A DNA stretch of 43,748 nt from Thermaceae bacterium (lineage in GTDB: Bacteria; Deinococcota; Deinococci; Deinococcales; Thermaceae). Where the stretch lies: assembly GCA_015478585.1 (NCBI GenBank), contig JADMIM010000022.1, positions 1 to 43,748 on the forward strand, read 5' to 3'. The notes under the pieces are model-generated. The model did no database searches. It had not been told where the DNA came from and saw only the letters and a program-made list of their open reading frames with translations. Below are positions 1 through 7,134 of the stretch, piece after piece; within the stretch, counting starts at the first letter, position 1; each line of letters starts with the position of its first letter. The position numbers were made by a program, and so were the translations under genes.

Positions 1-115
1 GCCAAAAGCGCCAAGGTTGCTCATCAATATGCCGTTTTATTGGGCTGCGTAATTCCGCATAATCTTTTAGGAAGCGGTACAGACGCTCGACTTTCTGAAG
101 AGAAGTCTCCTGCAT
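1..115 (-). CDS. N-terminal fragment of an unidentified protein, cut by window edge
   Basis: Reading the minus strand from an ATG at 115 gives an open frame of 38 codons that runs off the window. It starts MQETSLQKVERLYRFLKDY and continues with a charged stretch containing the motif EQPWRFW. The codon two places before the ATG is a stop, so this ATG is the first possible start in frame. A weak AGGA lies about 7 nt upstream. The amino-acid composition looks like real coding sequence. The N-terminal pattern (LYRFLK...R.P..R.I..QPW..W) reminds me of the start of some large helicase-like or AAA proteins, but this is a weak recollection and no function is assigned. Confidence 0.55.
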   Translation of the reverse strand, partial: MQETSLQKVERLYRFLKDYAELRSPIKRHIDEQPWRFW

Positions 116-252
116 AGTTCAATCCTATAACTTTGAATATAGAGCTTCGGAGGAATCCAAGCTGTTCATTTGCTTAATATGCTGACCCATGTAAAACCCA
201 TTCTGAGAATATTGAGAATATACTGATTGCATAAAGTTGAATCCATTGGAAT

Positions 253-1062
253 CTAGTCGAAAAAACCAATCTGCTCGAGCCTTTCATACGCCGCCACCGT
301 ACCGCTTTTGTATGCCTGGTGGGCTGGTGGCATGGTTTGCATGGCCTTCCGCAGGGCTGCTCGGCGTTCGGCTGAATCGGCTACGTTCTCGATTGGCACA
401 ACATAGACCCGGATCAGAAACCAACTGCGCCCCAGCTCTGGCATCGGCAAGGTAATTTGGCGCTCGGTGCGGAAGTAAACTTGTTGGCCCTCGAGCACCT
501 TTGGTCGGTCTGGATGGGCCGATAGGGAAGGGTCGAAGCTCAGGCTCCAGACATGGCGCATGAACGGCCCTTTCTGGCTCATGGCTGTGGTGAGGTTGGC
601 TTGGGCGGCTTGTAGCTTGTCGCTGTGCGGCACCGGGGCGTGAATCTCGGCAAAGCTGCGCCCGATTTTGTGCAGGGGGTTCCAGTTGCTGGGAAAGCAG
701 ACCCACAGCGCCTCGAGCCGGTGTCCCTTCATCAGCACCAAATCCTCTTGCACTGATAGGGCCAGCGCCAGGGCAGAGTCCTTTGCTTCCTGGCCAAACG
801 CCTCGAAATGGCTTTGGTAGTGCTCGGGGTGCTCTTGGGCCAAGCGGTTTGCCAGATGCGCCAGCGAGGTCTGGATCGCCACCGGGTCGGCCCAAGGAGC
901 CTCGAGGCTCGTCCAGGGCAAGCCAAACTGCTCCCGTTTGGCTTGCAGATACCTGGGGTATTCGCTATCGAGCCGGAAGACTGGCCCCTCGAGCCGTACC
1001 AAATCGGGTCTTATCCGGTGGTCGCTAGAAACCGCGAAAGACACTTGAGGCTCAGGCAACAT
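253..1062 (-). CDS. DUF3445 family protein (haem-dependent oxidative N-demethylase-like)
   Basis: This 269-residue protein matches the DUF3445 family, whose studied member is a haem-dependent oxidative N-demethylase acting on dimethylamine; other members have unknown substrates. The family signature is visible near the middle: FPSNWNPLHKIGRSFAEIH, followed by PVPHSDKL, then VWSLSFDPSLS and later YFRTERQITLPMP. The start ATG at 1062 lies 8 nt after TACAAT (minus strand, 1076-1071), a leaderless-type arrangement. It is divergent from bcp with only 32 bp between the start codons. Family assignment is from recognised motifs; the substrate is unknown. Confidence 0.8.
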   Translation of the reverse strand: MLPEPQVSFAVSSDHRIRPDLVRLEGPVFRLDSEYPRYLQAKREQFGLPWTSLEAPWADPVAIQTSLAHLANRLAQEHPEHYQSHFEAFGQEAKDSALALALSVQEDLVLMKGHRLEALWVCFPSNWNPLHKIGRSFAEIHAPVPHSDKLQAAQANLTTAMSQKGPFMRHVWSLSFDPSLSAHPDRPKVLEGQQVYFRTERQITLPMPELGRSWFLIRVYVVPIENVADSAERRAALRKAMQTMPPAHQAYKSGTVAAYERLEQIGFFD

Positions 1063-1094
1063 TAGCTTTGATTGTAGTGGGTATGATGCGGGCT
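1063..1094. promoter_or_regulatory. Overlapping divergent leaderless promoters
   Basis: The two starts are 32 bp apart. On the plus strand TATGAT (1082-1087) ends 7 nt before the bcp ATG at 1095. On the minus strand TACAAT (1076-1071) ends 8 nt before the DUF3445 ATG at 1062. Both fit a -10 element whose transcript starts at or near the start codon. The -35 region of each promoter must lie across the other promoter or inside the other gene, so the two may compete for polymerase. No clear -35 hexamer was seen. Confidence 0.55.
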
Positions 1095-1562
1095 ATGAAC
1101 ACTGGAGAAACCGCACCGGCTTTCAACCTCCCCGACCAGGAGGGCAAAAACCACCGCTTGAGCGACTATAAAGGCAAATGGGTGGTGCTCTATTTCTACC
1201 CCAAGGACGACACTCCCGGCTGCACCAAGGAAGCCTGCAATTTCCGCGATGAGAAGGGGCGCTTGGAGGAGATGGGCGCGGTGGTGCTGGGGGTGAGTGC
1301 TGACGACGTGAAAAGCCACGGCGAGTTTCACGGCAAATACGGCCTCAACTTTCCCTTGCTGGCCGACCCCAGCACCGAGATGATCAAAAAATATGGGGCC
1401 TGGGGCAAGAAAAACATGTACGGCAAAGAGTACGAGGGCATCCTGCGCCAGACCTTCTTAATTGACCCCCTGGGCCACATCGCCAAAGTCTGGGAGAAGG
1501 TCAAGCCCGACGAGCACGCGGTTGAGGTAGCCCAAACGCTGGGTGAGCTACAAAAAGCCTGA
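1095..1562 (+). CDS. bcp: Thiol peroxidase Bcp (peroxiredoxin Q family)
   Basis: Peroxiredoxin of the Bcp/PrxQ family, 155 residues, which reduces hydroperoxides with electrons from thioredoxin in the cytoplasm. The active-site block KDDTPGCTKEACNFRD is present, with peroxidatic Cys43 and a candidate resolving Cys48 five residues later, as in typical atypical-2-Cys Bcp proteins. Length is normal. An in-frame ATG exists upstream at 1068, but the family N-terminus (MNTGETAPAF) and the -10 hexamer TATGAT 7 nt before 1095 favour the start used here. rpiA follows 44 nt after the stop, probably in one transcript. A thioredoxin gene lies at 8679-9011. Confidence 0.92.
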   Translation: MNTGETAPAFNLPDQEGKNHRLSDYKGKWVVLYFYPKDDTPGCTKEACNFRDEKGRLEEMGAVVLGVSADDVKSHGEFHGKYGLNFPLLADPSTEMIKKYGAWGKKNMYGKEYEGILRQTFLIDPLGHIAKVWEKVKPDEHAVEVAQTLGELQKA

Positions 1563-1574
1563 ACCCGGTATCGT

Positions 1575-1600
1575 GTAGGGGCGAACCTGGTGGTCGCCTC
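1575..1600. repeat. GTAGGGGCGA-type imperfect palindrome
   Basis: GTAGGGGCGA (1575-1584) faces TCGCCTC (1594-1600) across about 9 nt, an imperfect hairpin just before rpiA. It belongs to the same word family as the perfect palindrome at 21131-21160 and is related to that at 15849-15869. Dispersed elements of this wording are common in several bacterial phyla. Confidence 0.4.
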
Positions 1601-1606
1601 TCATCT

Positions 1607-2284
1607 ATGGAAAACCTCGAGACCTTCAAACAAGCAGCCGCTATTGCGGCGGTCAGACACCTCGAATCGGGCATGGTGGTGGGTCTGGGCACGGGCTCCA
1701 CGGCCAAATATGCGGTGCTCGAGGTGGGCCGTAAGCTGCGTGCGGGCGAATTGCGGGATGTGCGGGCGGTTCCCACCTCGGAAGCTACGGCCAAGCTCGC
1801 TACCGAGCAGGGAATTCCACTGCTCGAGCTAGACCCCTACGGTGTGGACGTAGCCATAGACGGAGCCGATGAGATAGACCCCGGCCTCAACCTCATCAAA
1901 GGCTTGGGTGGAGCCCTTTTGCGCGAGAAAATCGTCGAGCAGACCGCGCGGCTTTTCGTGGCGGTGGCCGACCACACCAAGCTGGTCGAACGGCTGGGGC
2001 GTGGGTTTTTGCCCCTGGAAATCGTGCCGTTTGGCTATAAGGTCACGCTCAAGCGGCTCGAGCCCCTGGGCGAGCCCCAATTCTGGCTGAAAGACGACCA
2101 GCCGTTTGTTACCGATGGGGGAAACTATGCGGTCAAGATGCGGGTAGCGCCCATCCAAAACCCCGCCGAACTCCATGCCCGGCTCAAAGGGGTGGTGGGC
2201 GTGGTGGAAACCGGCCTATTCCCTGGAATGGCGAAGAAAGCCTATGTGGCTGGTGAAAACGGCGTTCGAGCCATGAGCCTTTAG
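1607..2284 (+). CDS. rpiA: Ribose-5-phosphate isomerase A
   Basis: Interconverts ribose-5-phosphate and ribulose-5-phosphate in the pentose phosphate pathway. The 225-residue length is normal for the A type. Visible signatures are VGLGTGSTAKYAV near residue 25 (phosphate-binding), DGADEID near residue 85, and KGLGGALLREKIV near residue 100 with the catalytic Glu and Lys. C-terminal GVVETGLFPGMAKKAYV is also typical. The start ATG has no strong ribosome site; it follows bcp by 44 nt and an imperfect palindrome lies between, so co-transcription is likely. Confidence 0.95.
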   Translation: MENLETFKQAAAIAAVRHLESGMVVGLGTGSTAKYAVLEVGRKLRAGELRDVRAVPTSEATAKLATEQGIPLLELDPYGVDVAIDGADEIDPGLNLIKGLGGALLREKIVEQTARLFVAVADHTKLVERLGRGFLPLEIVPFGYKVTLKRLEPLGEPQFWLKDDQPFVTDGGNYAVKMRVAPIQNPAELHARLKGVVGVVETGLFPGMAKKAYVAGENGVRAMSL

Positions 2285-2291
2285 AATAGCG

Positions 2292-2322
2292 TATAATCAT
2301 TTCACGAACAGAATATCGTGAA
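2292..2322. promoter_or_regulatory. Consensus -10 TATAAT followed by an inverted repeat
   Basis: TATAAT lies at 2292-2297, directly followed by the dyad TTCACGA (2301-2307), 8 nt, TCGTGAA (2316-2322), both arms exact. The site sits between the convergent ends of rpiA and the acyl-CoA synthetase gene. A promoter firing rightward would read into the 3' end of the synthetase on the opposite strand. A GTG at 2318 opens a 27-codon frame ending at 2401 that I do not recognise. The dyad looks like an operator, but no target gene is evident. Confidence 0.35.
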
Positions 2323-2381
2323 TCTCAGTACAAACTGGGCTCAACTTGCCGAGCCTGCTGAGCAAATGAAGGCTCTTGGTA

Positions 2382-4304
2382 TCAACTCGAGCTGGCCTTG
2401 ATACCCTCTACCGCCTGGGGGTTCTCGAGCGCCGACAAATCGCCGGGGTTTTGCCCCAGGAAAGCCGCTCGAATCACCCGCCGCATGACCTTGGCGTTGC
2501 GGGTCTTGGGCAGGTCGGCCACGAAGAGGATTCGCTCGGGCTTGAGGGCTTTGCCCAAGCGGTTAGCGATGGTTTCGTTGACAGATTTTTCGAGCTCGAG
2601 GCCCTCTTTTTGCCCCGGTTTCAGCACCACGAACACCAGCACTGCCTCACCCTTGACCTGGTGGGGAACCCCGATGGCGGCGGCCTCCTTCACGGCAGGG
2701 TGTTCTACTGCCGCACTCTCGTATTCGGCAGGCCCCACCCGCTTGCCCGCGATCTTGAGGGTGTCATCGCTGCGGCCCTGGATAAACCAGTGCCCCTCCT
2801 CGTCTATGAGCGCCCAGTCGCCATGAACCCAAATATTGGGAAACCGGCTCCAATAGGCCTCGAGGTAGCGCTCCGGCGCGTTCCAGAAGCCCTTGGTCTG
2901 GCCCGGCCAGGGGGCCAGGACAGCCAACTCTCCCACTTCGCCCCGCACCGGCTGGCCCGCCGCGTCCAAAACCTCGGCCCGAAGGCCCGGAACTGCCGTG
3001 TTGAAGCCCATCGGCTTGATGGGCCGCCAAGGCGTGCAGCCCAGGATGCCCCCGCCGATCTCGGTACCGCCGGAGTAGTTGATAATCGGCAGTTTGCCCT
3101 GGCCCACGGTATTGAAAAACCACAAATAGGGTTCTGAGTTCCAGGGTTCGCCGGTAGAGCCCAGCACCCGCAAGCTGGAAAGATTGTTCTGCTGCACGGG
3201 TTCGCTTCCATAGGGCAGCAAAGCCCGCACCAGGGTAGGGGAGAGGCCCAGGTGGGTTACGCGGTGCTTCTCGCACAGCGCCCACAGCCGCTCGGGGCCG
3301 GGATAATCGGGGGCTCCCTCAAAGAGCACCACGCTTGCACCCAGGGTCAGAGCGCCCAGAATGGCCCAGGGCCCCATCATCCAGCCCATGTCGGTGAACC
3401 AGAACAGCCGTTCGCTAGGGCGCAAATCGAAGCACTGGGCCAGGTCTTGGGCAGCTTTGATGGGAAACCCAGCATGGTAGTGCACGGTGCCCTTGGGTTT
3501 GCCGGTGGTTCCGGAGGTGTAAATCAGCATGAAGGGTTCCATGCTGTCCAGGGGGACGGGGGAGGGGGGACGAGGAACGGGCTGGCTGGGCCAGGAGAGT
3601 TCGTTCTCGAGCAGCCCGGCATCGCCGAAACGTCCCACTACCAGAAGGTTTTCCACGCTGGGGGAGAGCTTGGCGGCCTCTCGAGCGTTGGCCAGCAGGT
3701 TGACCCGGCTGCCCCGGCGAAAAAAGCCGTCGGCGGTAATCAGCAGCTTGGCTCCGGCATCGTTCAATCGAGTGGCGGCGGCCTCGGGGGCGTAGCCCGA
3801 GAAAATCGGCACCAATATTGCGCCCAGGCCAGCTACCGCCAGCGCAGCCACGGCGGTTTGCGGCAACATCGGCAGGAACAAGCCCACCCGGTCGCCCTGA
3901 GCGATGCCCAGGTCGCGTAAGGTTTGCATGGCTGTCCCGACTTCTACGGCGAGTTCGGCGAAGCTCAGGGTCTGGCTCGAGCCGTCTTCTCCTTCCCAGA
4001 CCAGCGCGGCTGCCTCCGCTCGCTGGGCCAAATGGCGAAATACCGCGTTGTGGGCGAGGTTGAGCTGACCGCCCAGGAACCACTGCGGCCACTGCGGGCC
4101 ACGCGGCAGCTCGAGCACTTGGGTATAGGGCCTGCTAAACTCGATTCCCAGCAGCTTTAAAGTGGCATCCCAGAAGGCTTCGGGGTGGGTGATGCTGTAG
4201 GTGTAGAGTTCCTCGAAACTCTTTAGCTCGAGGCGGCCTAGCAGGGCTTCGACATGACTTCCCCGGCGATACTCTTCCGACGGAAACCAGATGGGTTGAC
4301 TCAT
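2382..4304 (-). CDS. AMP-forming acyl/acetyl-CoA synthetase
   Basis: A 640-residue ANL-superfamily ligase that activates a short carboxylic acid with ATP and CoA. It shows the P-loop-like YTSGTTGKPKGTVH (near residue 265), YSGGTEIGGG (A5 region), HGDWALIDEEGHWFIQGRSDD (A7-A8, D then R), and C-terminal PKTRNAKVMRRVIRA with the catalytic Lys that is usually in a (S/N)GK context; here it is NAK. The N-terminal region resembles acetyl-CoA synthetases, so acetate, propionate or acetoacetate are possible substrates. Residues about 241-252 (PVPRPPSPVPLD) are encoded by a 7-bp tandem array. The start has TACACT 6 nt upstream, a leaderless signal. Confidence 0.85.
   Translation of the reverse strand: MSQPIWFPSEEYRRGSHVEALLGRLELKSFEELYTYSITHPEAFWDATLKLLGIEFSRPYTQVLELPRGPQWPQWFLGGQLNLAHNAVFRHLAQRAEAAALVWEGEDGSSQTLSFAELAVEVGTAMQTLRDLGIAQGDRVGLFLPMLPQTAVAALAVAGLGAILVPIFSGYAPEAAATRLNDAGAKLLITADGFFRRGSRVNLLANAREAAKLSPSVENLLVVGRFGDAGLLENELSWPSQPVPRPPSPVPLDSMEPFMLIYTSGTTGKPKGTVHYHAGFPIKAAQDLAQCFDLRPSERLFWFTDMGWMMGPWAILGALTLGASVVLFEGAPDYPGPERLWALCEKHRVTHLGLSPTLVRALLPYGSEPVQQNNLSSLRVLGSTGEPWNSEPYLWFFNTVGQGKLPIINYSGGTEIGGGILGCTPWRPIKPMGFNTAVPGLRAEVLDAAGQPVRGEVGELAVLAPWPGQTKGFWNAPERYLEAYWSRFPNIWVHGDWALIDEEGHWFIQGRSDDTLKIAGKRVGPAEYESAAVEHPAVKEAAAIGVPHQVKGEAVLVFVVLKPGQKEGLELEKSVNETIANRLGKALKPERILFVADLPKTRNAKVMRRVIRAAFLGQNPGDLSALENPQAVEGIKASSS
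3552..3579. repeat. In-frame heptamer array inside the acyl-CoA synthetase gene
   Basis: Four 7-bp units, GGGGACG, GGGGAGG, GGGGACG, AGGAACG (plus strand), run without a gap, with A fixed at 3556, 3563, 3570 and 3577. The 28 bp encode a Pro-rich linker (PVPRPPSPVP) just before the ATP-binding YTSGTTG loop. The reading frame stays open. Confidence 0.65.
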
Positions 4305-4316
4305 AGGGCTAGTGTA
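4305..4316 (-). promoter_or_regulatory. Leaderless-type -10 for the acyl-CoA synthetase
   Basis: TACACT (4316-4311, minus strand) ends 6 nt before the ATG at 4304. No ribosome-binding site lies in between, so a leaderless message is likely. Confidence 0.55.
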
Positions 4317-4338
4317 CTGTTGGCTGCCAGGGGTGAGT

Positions 4339-4404
4339 GCTAAACGCTAAATGCCAAGGGTAAAAACGTCGAATGTCCAAGGCCGAAAGCTAAAGGCTTA
4401 AAGC
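4339..4404. repeat. Degenerate heptamer array, left of 62-bp element copy A
   Basis: Nine gap-free 7-bp units can be read: GCTAAAC, GCTAAAT, GCCAAGG, GTAAAAA, CGTCGAA, TGTCCAA, GGCCGAA, AGCTAAA, GGCTTAA. They share the frame NGYYNAA after a one-base shift. The same stretch, over 80 bp, recurs nearly unchanged and inverted at 10649-10712. Confidence 0.75.
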
Positions 4405-4411
4405 CAACAAC

Positions 4412-4445
4412 CTAAAAACACCAACCCCGTCCCAGACGGTGTTTC
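4412..4445 (-). terminator. Terminator-like hairpin at the end of 62-bp element copy A
   Basis: Read on the minus strand, AAACACC pairs with GGTGTTT around an inner hairpin CCGTC-TGG-GACGG, and the right arm runs into a T tract. It lies downstream of the Ser/Thr kinase gene in the same orientation, so it can end that transcript. Confidence 0.6.
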
Positions 4446-4489
4446 CTGATGGGGCAATTAGGCTGTCCTGGTGTAGCTTTAAGGCTCTT
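4428..4489 (-). repeat. 62-bp dispersed element, copy A
   Basis: One of four ungapped 62-bp copies (others at 6659-6720, 10572-10633, 34725-34786). On the minus strand it starts AAGAGCC, holds AGCTACACC about 10 bp in, and ends GTCTGGGACG. It lies 3' of the kinase gene in the gene's orientation. Confidence 0.85.
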
Positions 4490-4493
4490 TGCA

Positions 4494-4542
4494 TTTCGCT
4501 TTTAGCCTTCGGCGTTAGTCGTCCGGCCTTTAGCCCTCAGCG
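4494..4542. repeat. Degenerate heptamer array, right of copy A
   Basis: Seven gap-free units on the plus strand: TTTCGCT, TTTAGCC, TTCGGCG, TTAGTCG, TCCGGCC, TTTAGCC, CTCAGCG. They are the reverse-complement form of the array at 4339-4404, so the two arrays form an imperfect inverted pair around the 62-bp core. The stop codon of the kinase gene (4537-4539) lies in the last unit. Confidence 0.7.
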
Positions 4543-5394
4543 TTTTTTAAATAGCCCAAACAGACCTTTGGATTTGTTTTTGTCCTTGACCTCGGTGGGG
4601 GCTTCGCTGGGTTGGGGCTCGGGGGTGCGGACGGCCTTGAGGAAGGCCTGCGGGGTGGCCCGAATGGCGGGGTCTTTGGCGAGTAGATTGCGCACGATGC
4701 GGTCGAGGCTAGGCGGGAGGTTGGTGGGGGCGGGGAGTTTGTGCATGTGGGCGTAGGTTAGCTCTTCCAGGTTTTCGCCTACAAAGGGCCGCTTGCCCAC
4801 CAGCAATTCGTAGGCCATCACCCCGAAGGAATAAGCATCGGATTCGGGGCCACTGGCCCCCCCAGCGAAGAGTTCTGGGGCCATGTAAAAGGGGCTTCCG
4901 GCCCGCTCCATGGGCTTGGGATTTTCTCGAGTTTTGGCCACCCCGAAGTCACCCAGCTTGAACAACAGGCCGTCAATGAAGATGTTGGAAGGTTTGATGT
5001 CCTGGTGGATGATGCCGCGCTCGTGCAGAAATACCAGGGCCTGGGCAATCTGGCTCAGACATTCCAGGGCTACCTCGCGGCTCAGAGGACCTTTTTTTAA
5101 GCTGTCCTCGAGGGTGCCTTCCTCGAAGTACTCAATGGCTAAAAAAGCCCCCTCGCCTTCCGGCCTGCCGGAAAGCCCCCGCACCAAGTTGGTGTGGTTG
5201 AGCGTCAGCGAAAGGGCTACCTCCTGGGCGAAACGCTCGGCCATCACCCGGTCTTCGCGCACCTCGCGGCGGGGTACTTTGAGGGCCACTTTGGTTCCGT
5301 CGGGGCCGTGGGCTAGATATACCTGCGAACTACGCCCCAGACCCAACAGCATCTCGAGCCGGAAGTTTTGGCGGGCTAGCCGACGATAATCCAT
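4537..5394 (-). CDS. Soluble Hanks-type Ser/Thr protein kinase
   Basis: A 285-residue protein that is almost only a kinase domain. It has a Gly-rich loop GLGRSSQVYLAHG (about residues 19-31), ALKVP with the ATP-binding Lys, Glu in the C helix region (FAQEVALS), catalytic HQDIKPSN, DFG (GDFGVAK) and MAPE. The usual HRD is HQD, so it is a non-RD kinase and may not need activation-loop phosphorylation. No transmembrane segment or sensor domain is visible; a Lys-rich tail (KDKNKSKGLFGLFKKR) ends the protein. It starts 37 nt after the UPF0173 hydrolase gene, probably one operon, with AAGG 6-7 nt before the ATG. The target is unknown. Confidence 0.88.
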   Translation of the reverse strand: MDYRRLARQNFRLEMLLGLGRSSQVYLAHGPDGTKVALKVPRREVREDRVMAERFAQEVALSLTLNHTNLVRGLSGRPEGEGAFLAIEYFEEGTLEDSLKKGPLSREVALECLSQIAQALVFLHERGIIHQDIKPSNIFIDGLLFKLGDFGVAKTRENPKPMERAGSPFYMAPELFAGGASGPESDAYSFGVMAYELLVGKRPFVGENLEELTYAHMHKLPAPTNLPPSLDRIVRNLLAKDPAIRATPQAFLKAVRTPEPQPSEAPTEVKDKNKSKGLFGLFKKR

Positions 5395-5431
5395 GAAAAC
5401 CTTACAGCCTCCAGTAAATCACCCAAGTCCC

Positions 5432-6106
5432 CTAAAGGCTCAGGCTTTGCCCACTTTCCAGGGCTTTGCCGCCAATGCCCAGCCGTGCAGCCCGCTCTAC
5501 GAAGGCCACCCCGTCTTGCACGATGGGCGCAAAGGTGTTGTAGTGAATCGGCACCACCTGCTTGGGCTTTAGCCACTCGAGGGCCTTGAGGGCATCGTCT
5601 GGCCCCATGGTGAAGTGGTCGCCGATGGGCACCAGGGCCAAGTCCAGGTCGTACTCGCCGACTAGATTGAGGTCGGAGAATAGTGCGGTATCGCCCGCGT
5701 GGTAGATGCGTTTGCCACCGAGTTCGATGAGCACACCCATAGGATTTCCGCCGTAGGTTCCGTCGGGGAAAGACGAGGTATGCCAGGCCGGGAACCACTT
5801 GAGCCAGCCGCCCTTGAACTTATAGGTGCCCCCGGTGTTCATGCCCAGAGTTTGGGGTGCGCCCAGGTTCTGCGAATGACCGGTAATTTCGGGGCTCGAG
5901 ACCAGCGTGGCCCCCTTTTTGGATAGAGCCACACTGTCGCCCCAGTGGTCGCCGTGGGCGTGGGTGACCACTACCCAATCAGTCTGGAGTTCATCTACGC
6001 TAAGGGCTCCCTTGGGATTGCCGGTGAGAAAAGGGTCAATCACCATGGTGCTCTCGCCATCGCTCAACCAGACCGCAGAATGTCCCAGATAACGCACTTC
6101 TAACAT
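5432..6106 (-). CDS. UPF0173 metal-dependent hydrolase (metallo-beta-lactamase fold)
   Basis: A 224-residue member of the UPF0173 branch of the metallo-beta-lactamase superfamily, cytoplasmic, without known substrate. The metal-binding signature THAHGDHWGD is at about residues 48-57; further ligands are likely in HTSS, HAGDTALF and PIHYNTF near the end. Length fits the family. A strong ribosome site (AGGAGAGG) lies 6 nt before the ATG, and TATACT further upstream may be the -10. The kinase gene follows at 37 nt. Confidence 0.85.
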   Translation of the reverse strand: MLEVRYLGHSAVWLSDGESTMVIDPFLTGNPKGALSVDELQTDWVVVTHAHGDHWGDSVALSKKGATLVSSPEITGHSQNLGAPQTLGMNTGGTYKFKGGWLKWFPAWHTSSFPDGTYGGNPMGVLIELGGKRIYHAGDTALFSDLNLVGEYDLDLALVPIGDHFTMGPDDALKALEWLKPKQVVPIHYNTFAPIVQDGVAFVERAARLGIGGKALESGQSLSL

Positions 6107-6176
6107 GGTTGGCCTCTCCTATACATTTTCAGTATATCGCCGTACAAGACTCGAGCCGGTGTTGGTGGGACACTTT

Positions 6177-6617
6177 TTAGCTGCCGAGCTGCTCGAGGGT
6201 ACGGCTCACGGTGCGCTCGAAGGCGGCTTCGGCCATCCGCCGCAGGGCCTTGCCGCCCCACTTTTCTCCCTCTGGAAGCCGGGCGTGGATGCGCAGGTTC
6301 AGGGTGTACTGGATACCCCCTGCCACTATCTGCCCCAAACCGCTCAACTCCGCCCAGAACTGAGGCTCGCCATCAGCAGGCATCTGGGGCCAAACCAGCA
6401 GTCTCGCCAGGCCCTCTTCCTCCTGGACGATACGGCTTCTGAAAGGGAATTGGATTTCCCCCAGCAATGGAATCTCAGCCCGCAGCTCCCCCGATAGTTG
6501 CGTGCCCCAGCGTTCCAGGCGACCAAAGGGGGGTTTCCCACCAAAAACCCGCTCGGGCTCGAGCAGATGAGCCGGAGGTTCGGGCAGCAAGAGTTGGAAA
6601 GTCTTCTCGAGGGTCAT
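6177..6617 (-). CDS. DUF3809-like protein
   Basis: A 146-residue soluble protein without catalytic motif that resembles the DUF3809 family restricted to Deinococcus-Thermus. The sequence starts MTLEKTFQLLLPEPP and ends with a helical segment (LRRMAEAAFERTVSRTLEQLG), a layout like lipid-binding START-type or SRPBCC proteins, but this comparison is only a guess. An open frame extends upstream to 6659, into the 62-bp element; the ATG at 6617 is preferred because TATTCT (6629-6624) ends 6 nt before it. Confidence 0.65.
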   Translation of the reverse strand: MTLEKTFQLLLPEPPAHLLEPERVFGGKPPFGRLERWGTQLSGELRAEIPLLGEIQFPFRSRIVQEEEGLARLLVWPQMPADGEPQFWAELSGLGQIVAGGIQYTLNLRIHARLPEGEKWGGKALRRMAEAAFERTVSRTLEQLGS

Positions 6618-6644
6618 AAGCTCAGAATAAGAGACCGTCAGCCC

Positions 6645-6675
6645 AAAAAATAAAACCACGTCCCAGACGGTGTTT
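6645..6675 (-). terminator. Terminator-like hairpin at the end of 62-bp element copy B
   Basis: On the minus strand the inner hairpin CCGTC-TGG-GACG is kept and is followed by a T-rich run (TTTTATTTTTT). The outer arm is mismatched in this copy. It lies 3' of the small gene at 6828-7031, same orientation. Confidence 0.5.
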
Positions 6676-6720
6676 CTTGATAAGGCGATTGTGCCGTCCT
6701 GGTGTAGCTTTTTGGCTCTT
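6659..6720 (-). repeat. 62-bp dispersed element, copy B
   Basis: Same length and register as the other three copies, with differences mainly in the central third (GGCACAATCGCCTTATC). It separates the gene at 6828-7031 from DUF3809. Confidence 0.85.
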
Positions 6721-6729
6721 GGTATTTTT

Positions 6730-6806
6730 CCCTTGGCCTTCGGCGCTCGACCTTACTCGTTCGACAGTCTTTAGCTCTCTGCTATCAGCGTCTTGCGTTT
6801 AGCATA
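6730..6806. repeat. Degenerate heptamer array beside copy B
   Basis: Eleven consecutive 7-bp units can be read on the plus strand, among them CCTTCGG, CGCTCGA, CGTTCGA, TAGCTCT, CAGCGTC and TAGCATA. On the minus strand they have the NGYYNAA form seen at the other arrays. The array fills the gap between copy B and the end of the small gene at 6828. Confidence 0.65.
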
Positions 6807-6827
6807 TAACTTATCCCTTCTGGCCCC

Positions 6828-7031
6828 TCAGTTCACCCATTCCACACGCACCTGCCCGGCTTGCACCAGTTGTTCCATTTCCTCGTCGCTGGCGTTGCGT
6901 AGCCGGGAAAGCTGGCTGAACTCGCTGGTCGCGCTGGCAAGCCCAACCCGTACCACCAACAACTCCTCGCTCTCGGCCTTGCCGATGCGCCAGACCAAAT
7001 GCGAACCCAGCCGCTCGAGCAAATCTTCCAT
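6828..7031 (-). CDS. Small conserved-looking protein of unknown function
   Basis: A 67-residue acidic protein beginning MEDLLERLGSHLVWRIGKAE and ending with AGQVRVEWVN. It has no Cys, membrane segment or known motif that I recognise. TACCCT (7043-7038, minus strand) ends 6 nt before the ATG, which supports a leaderless message and a real gene. It is divergent from the MobA-like gene, with about 100 bp between starts. 62-bp copy B follows its stop. Confidence 0.55.
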   Translation of the reverse strand: MEDLLERLGSHLVWRIGKAESEELLVVRVGLASATSEFSQLSRLRNASDEEMEQLVQAGQVRVEWVN

Positions 7032-7121
7032 AGGACTAGGGTACAAGGTGGGGGTTCAGGGGGCAATGGATAAGCCTGGCTGGGTTTTGGAAAACCTCTG
7101 CCCGAGCCTCCAGCCCTGTCG

Positions 7122-7134
7122 TATGCTAGACCTC
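7122..7134 (+). promoter_or_regulatory. Leaderless-type -10 for the MobA-like gene
   Basis: TATGCT (7122-7127) followed by 7 nt and GTG at 7135. This hexamer contains the alternative ATG at 7123, so only one of the two readings can be right. Confidence 0.5.

Noticed and set aside
2376-3137. Long open frame on the plus strand opposite the acyl-CoA synthetase gene
   Set aside because: It is antisense to a protein with clear ANL motifs and has no recognisable domain; high G+C opens such shadow frames throughout the window.
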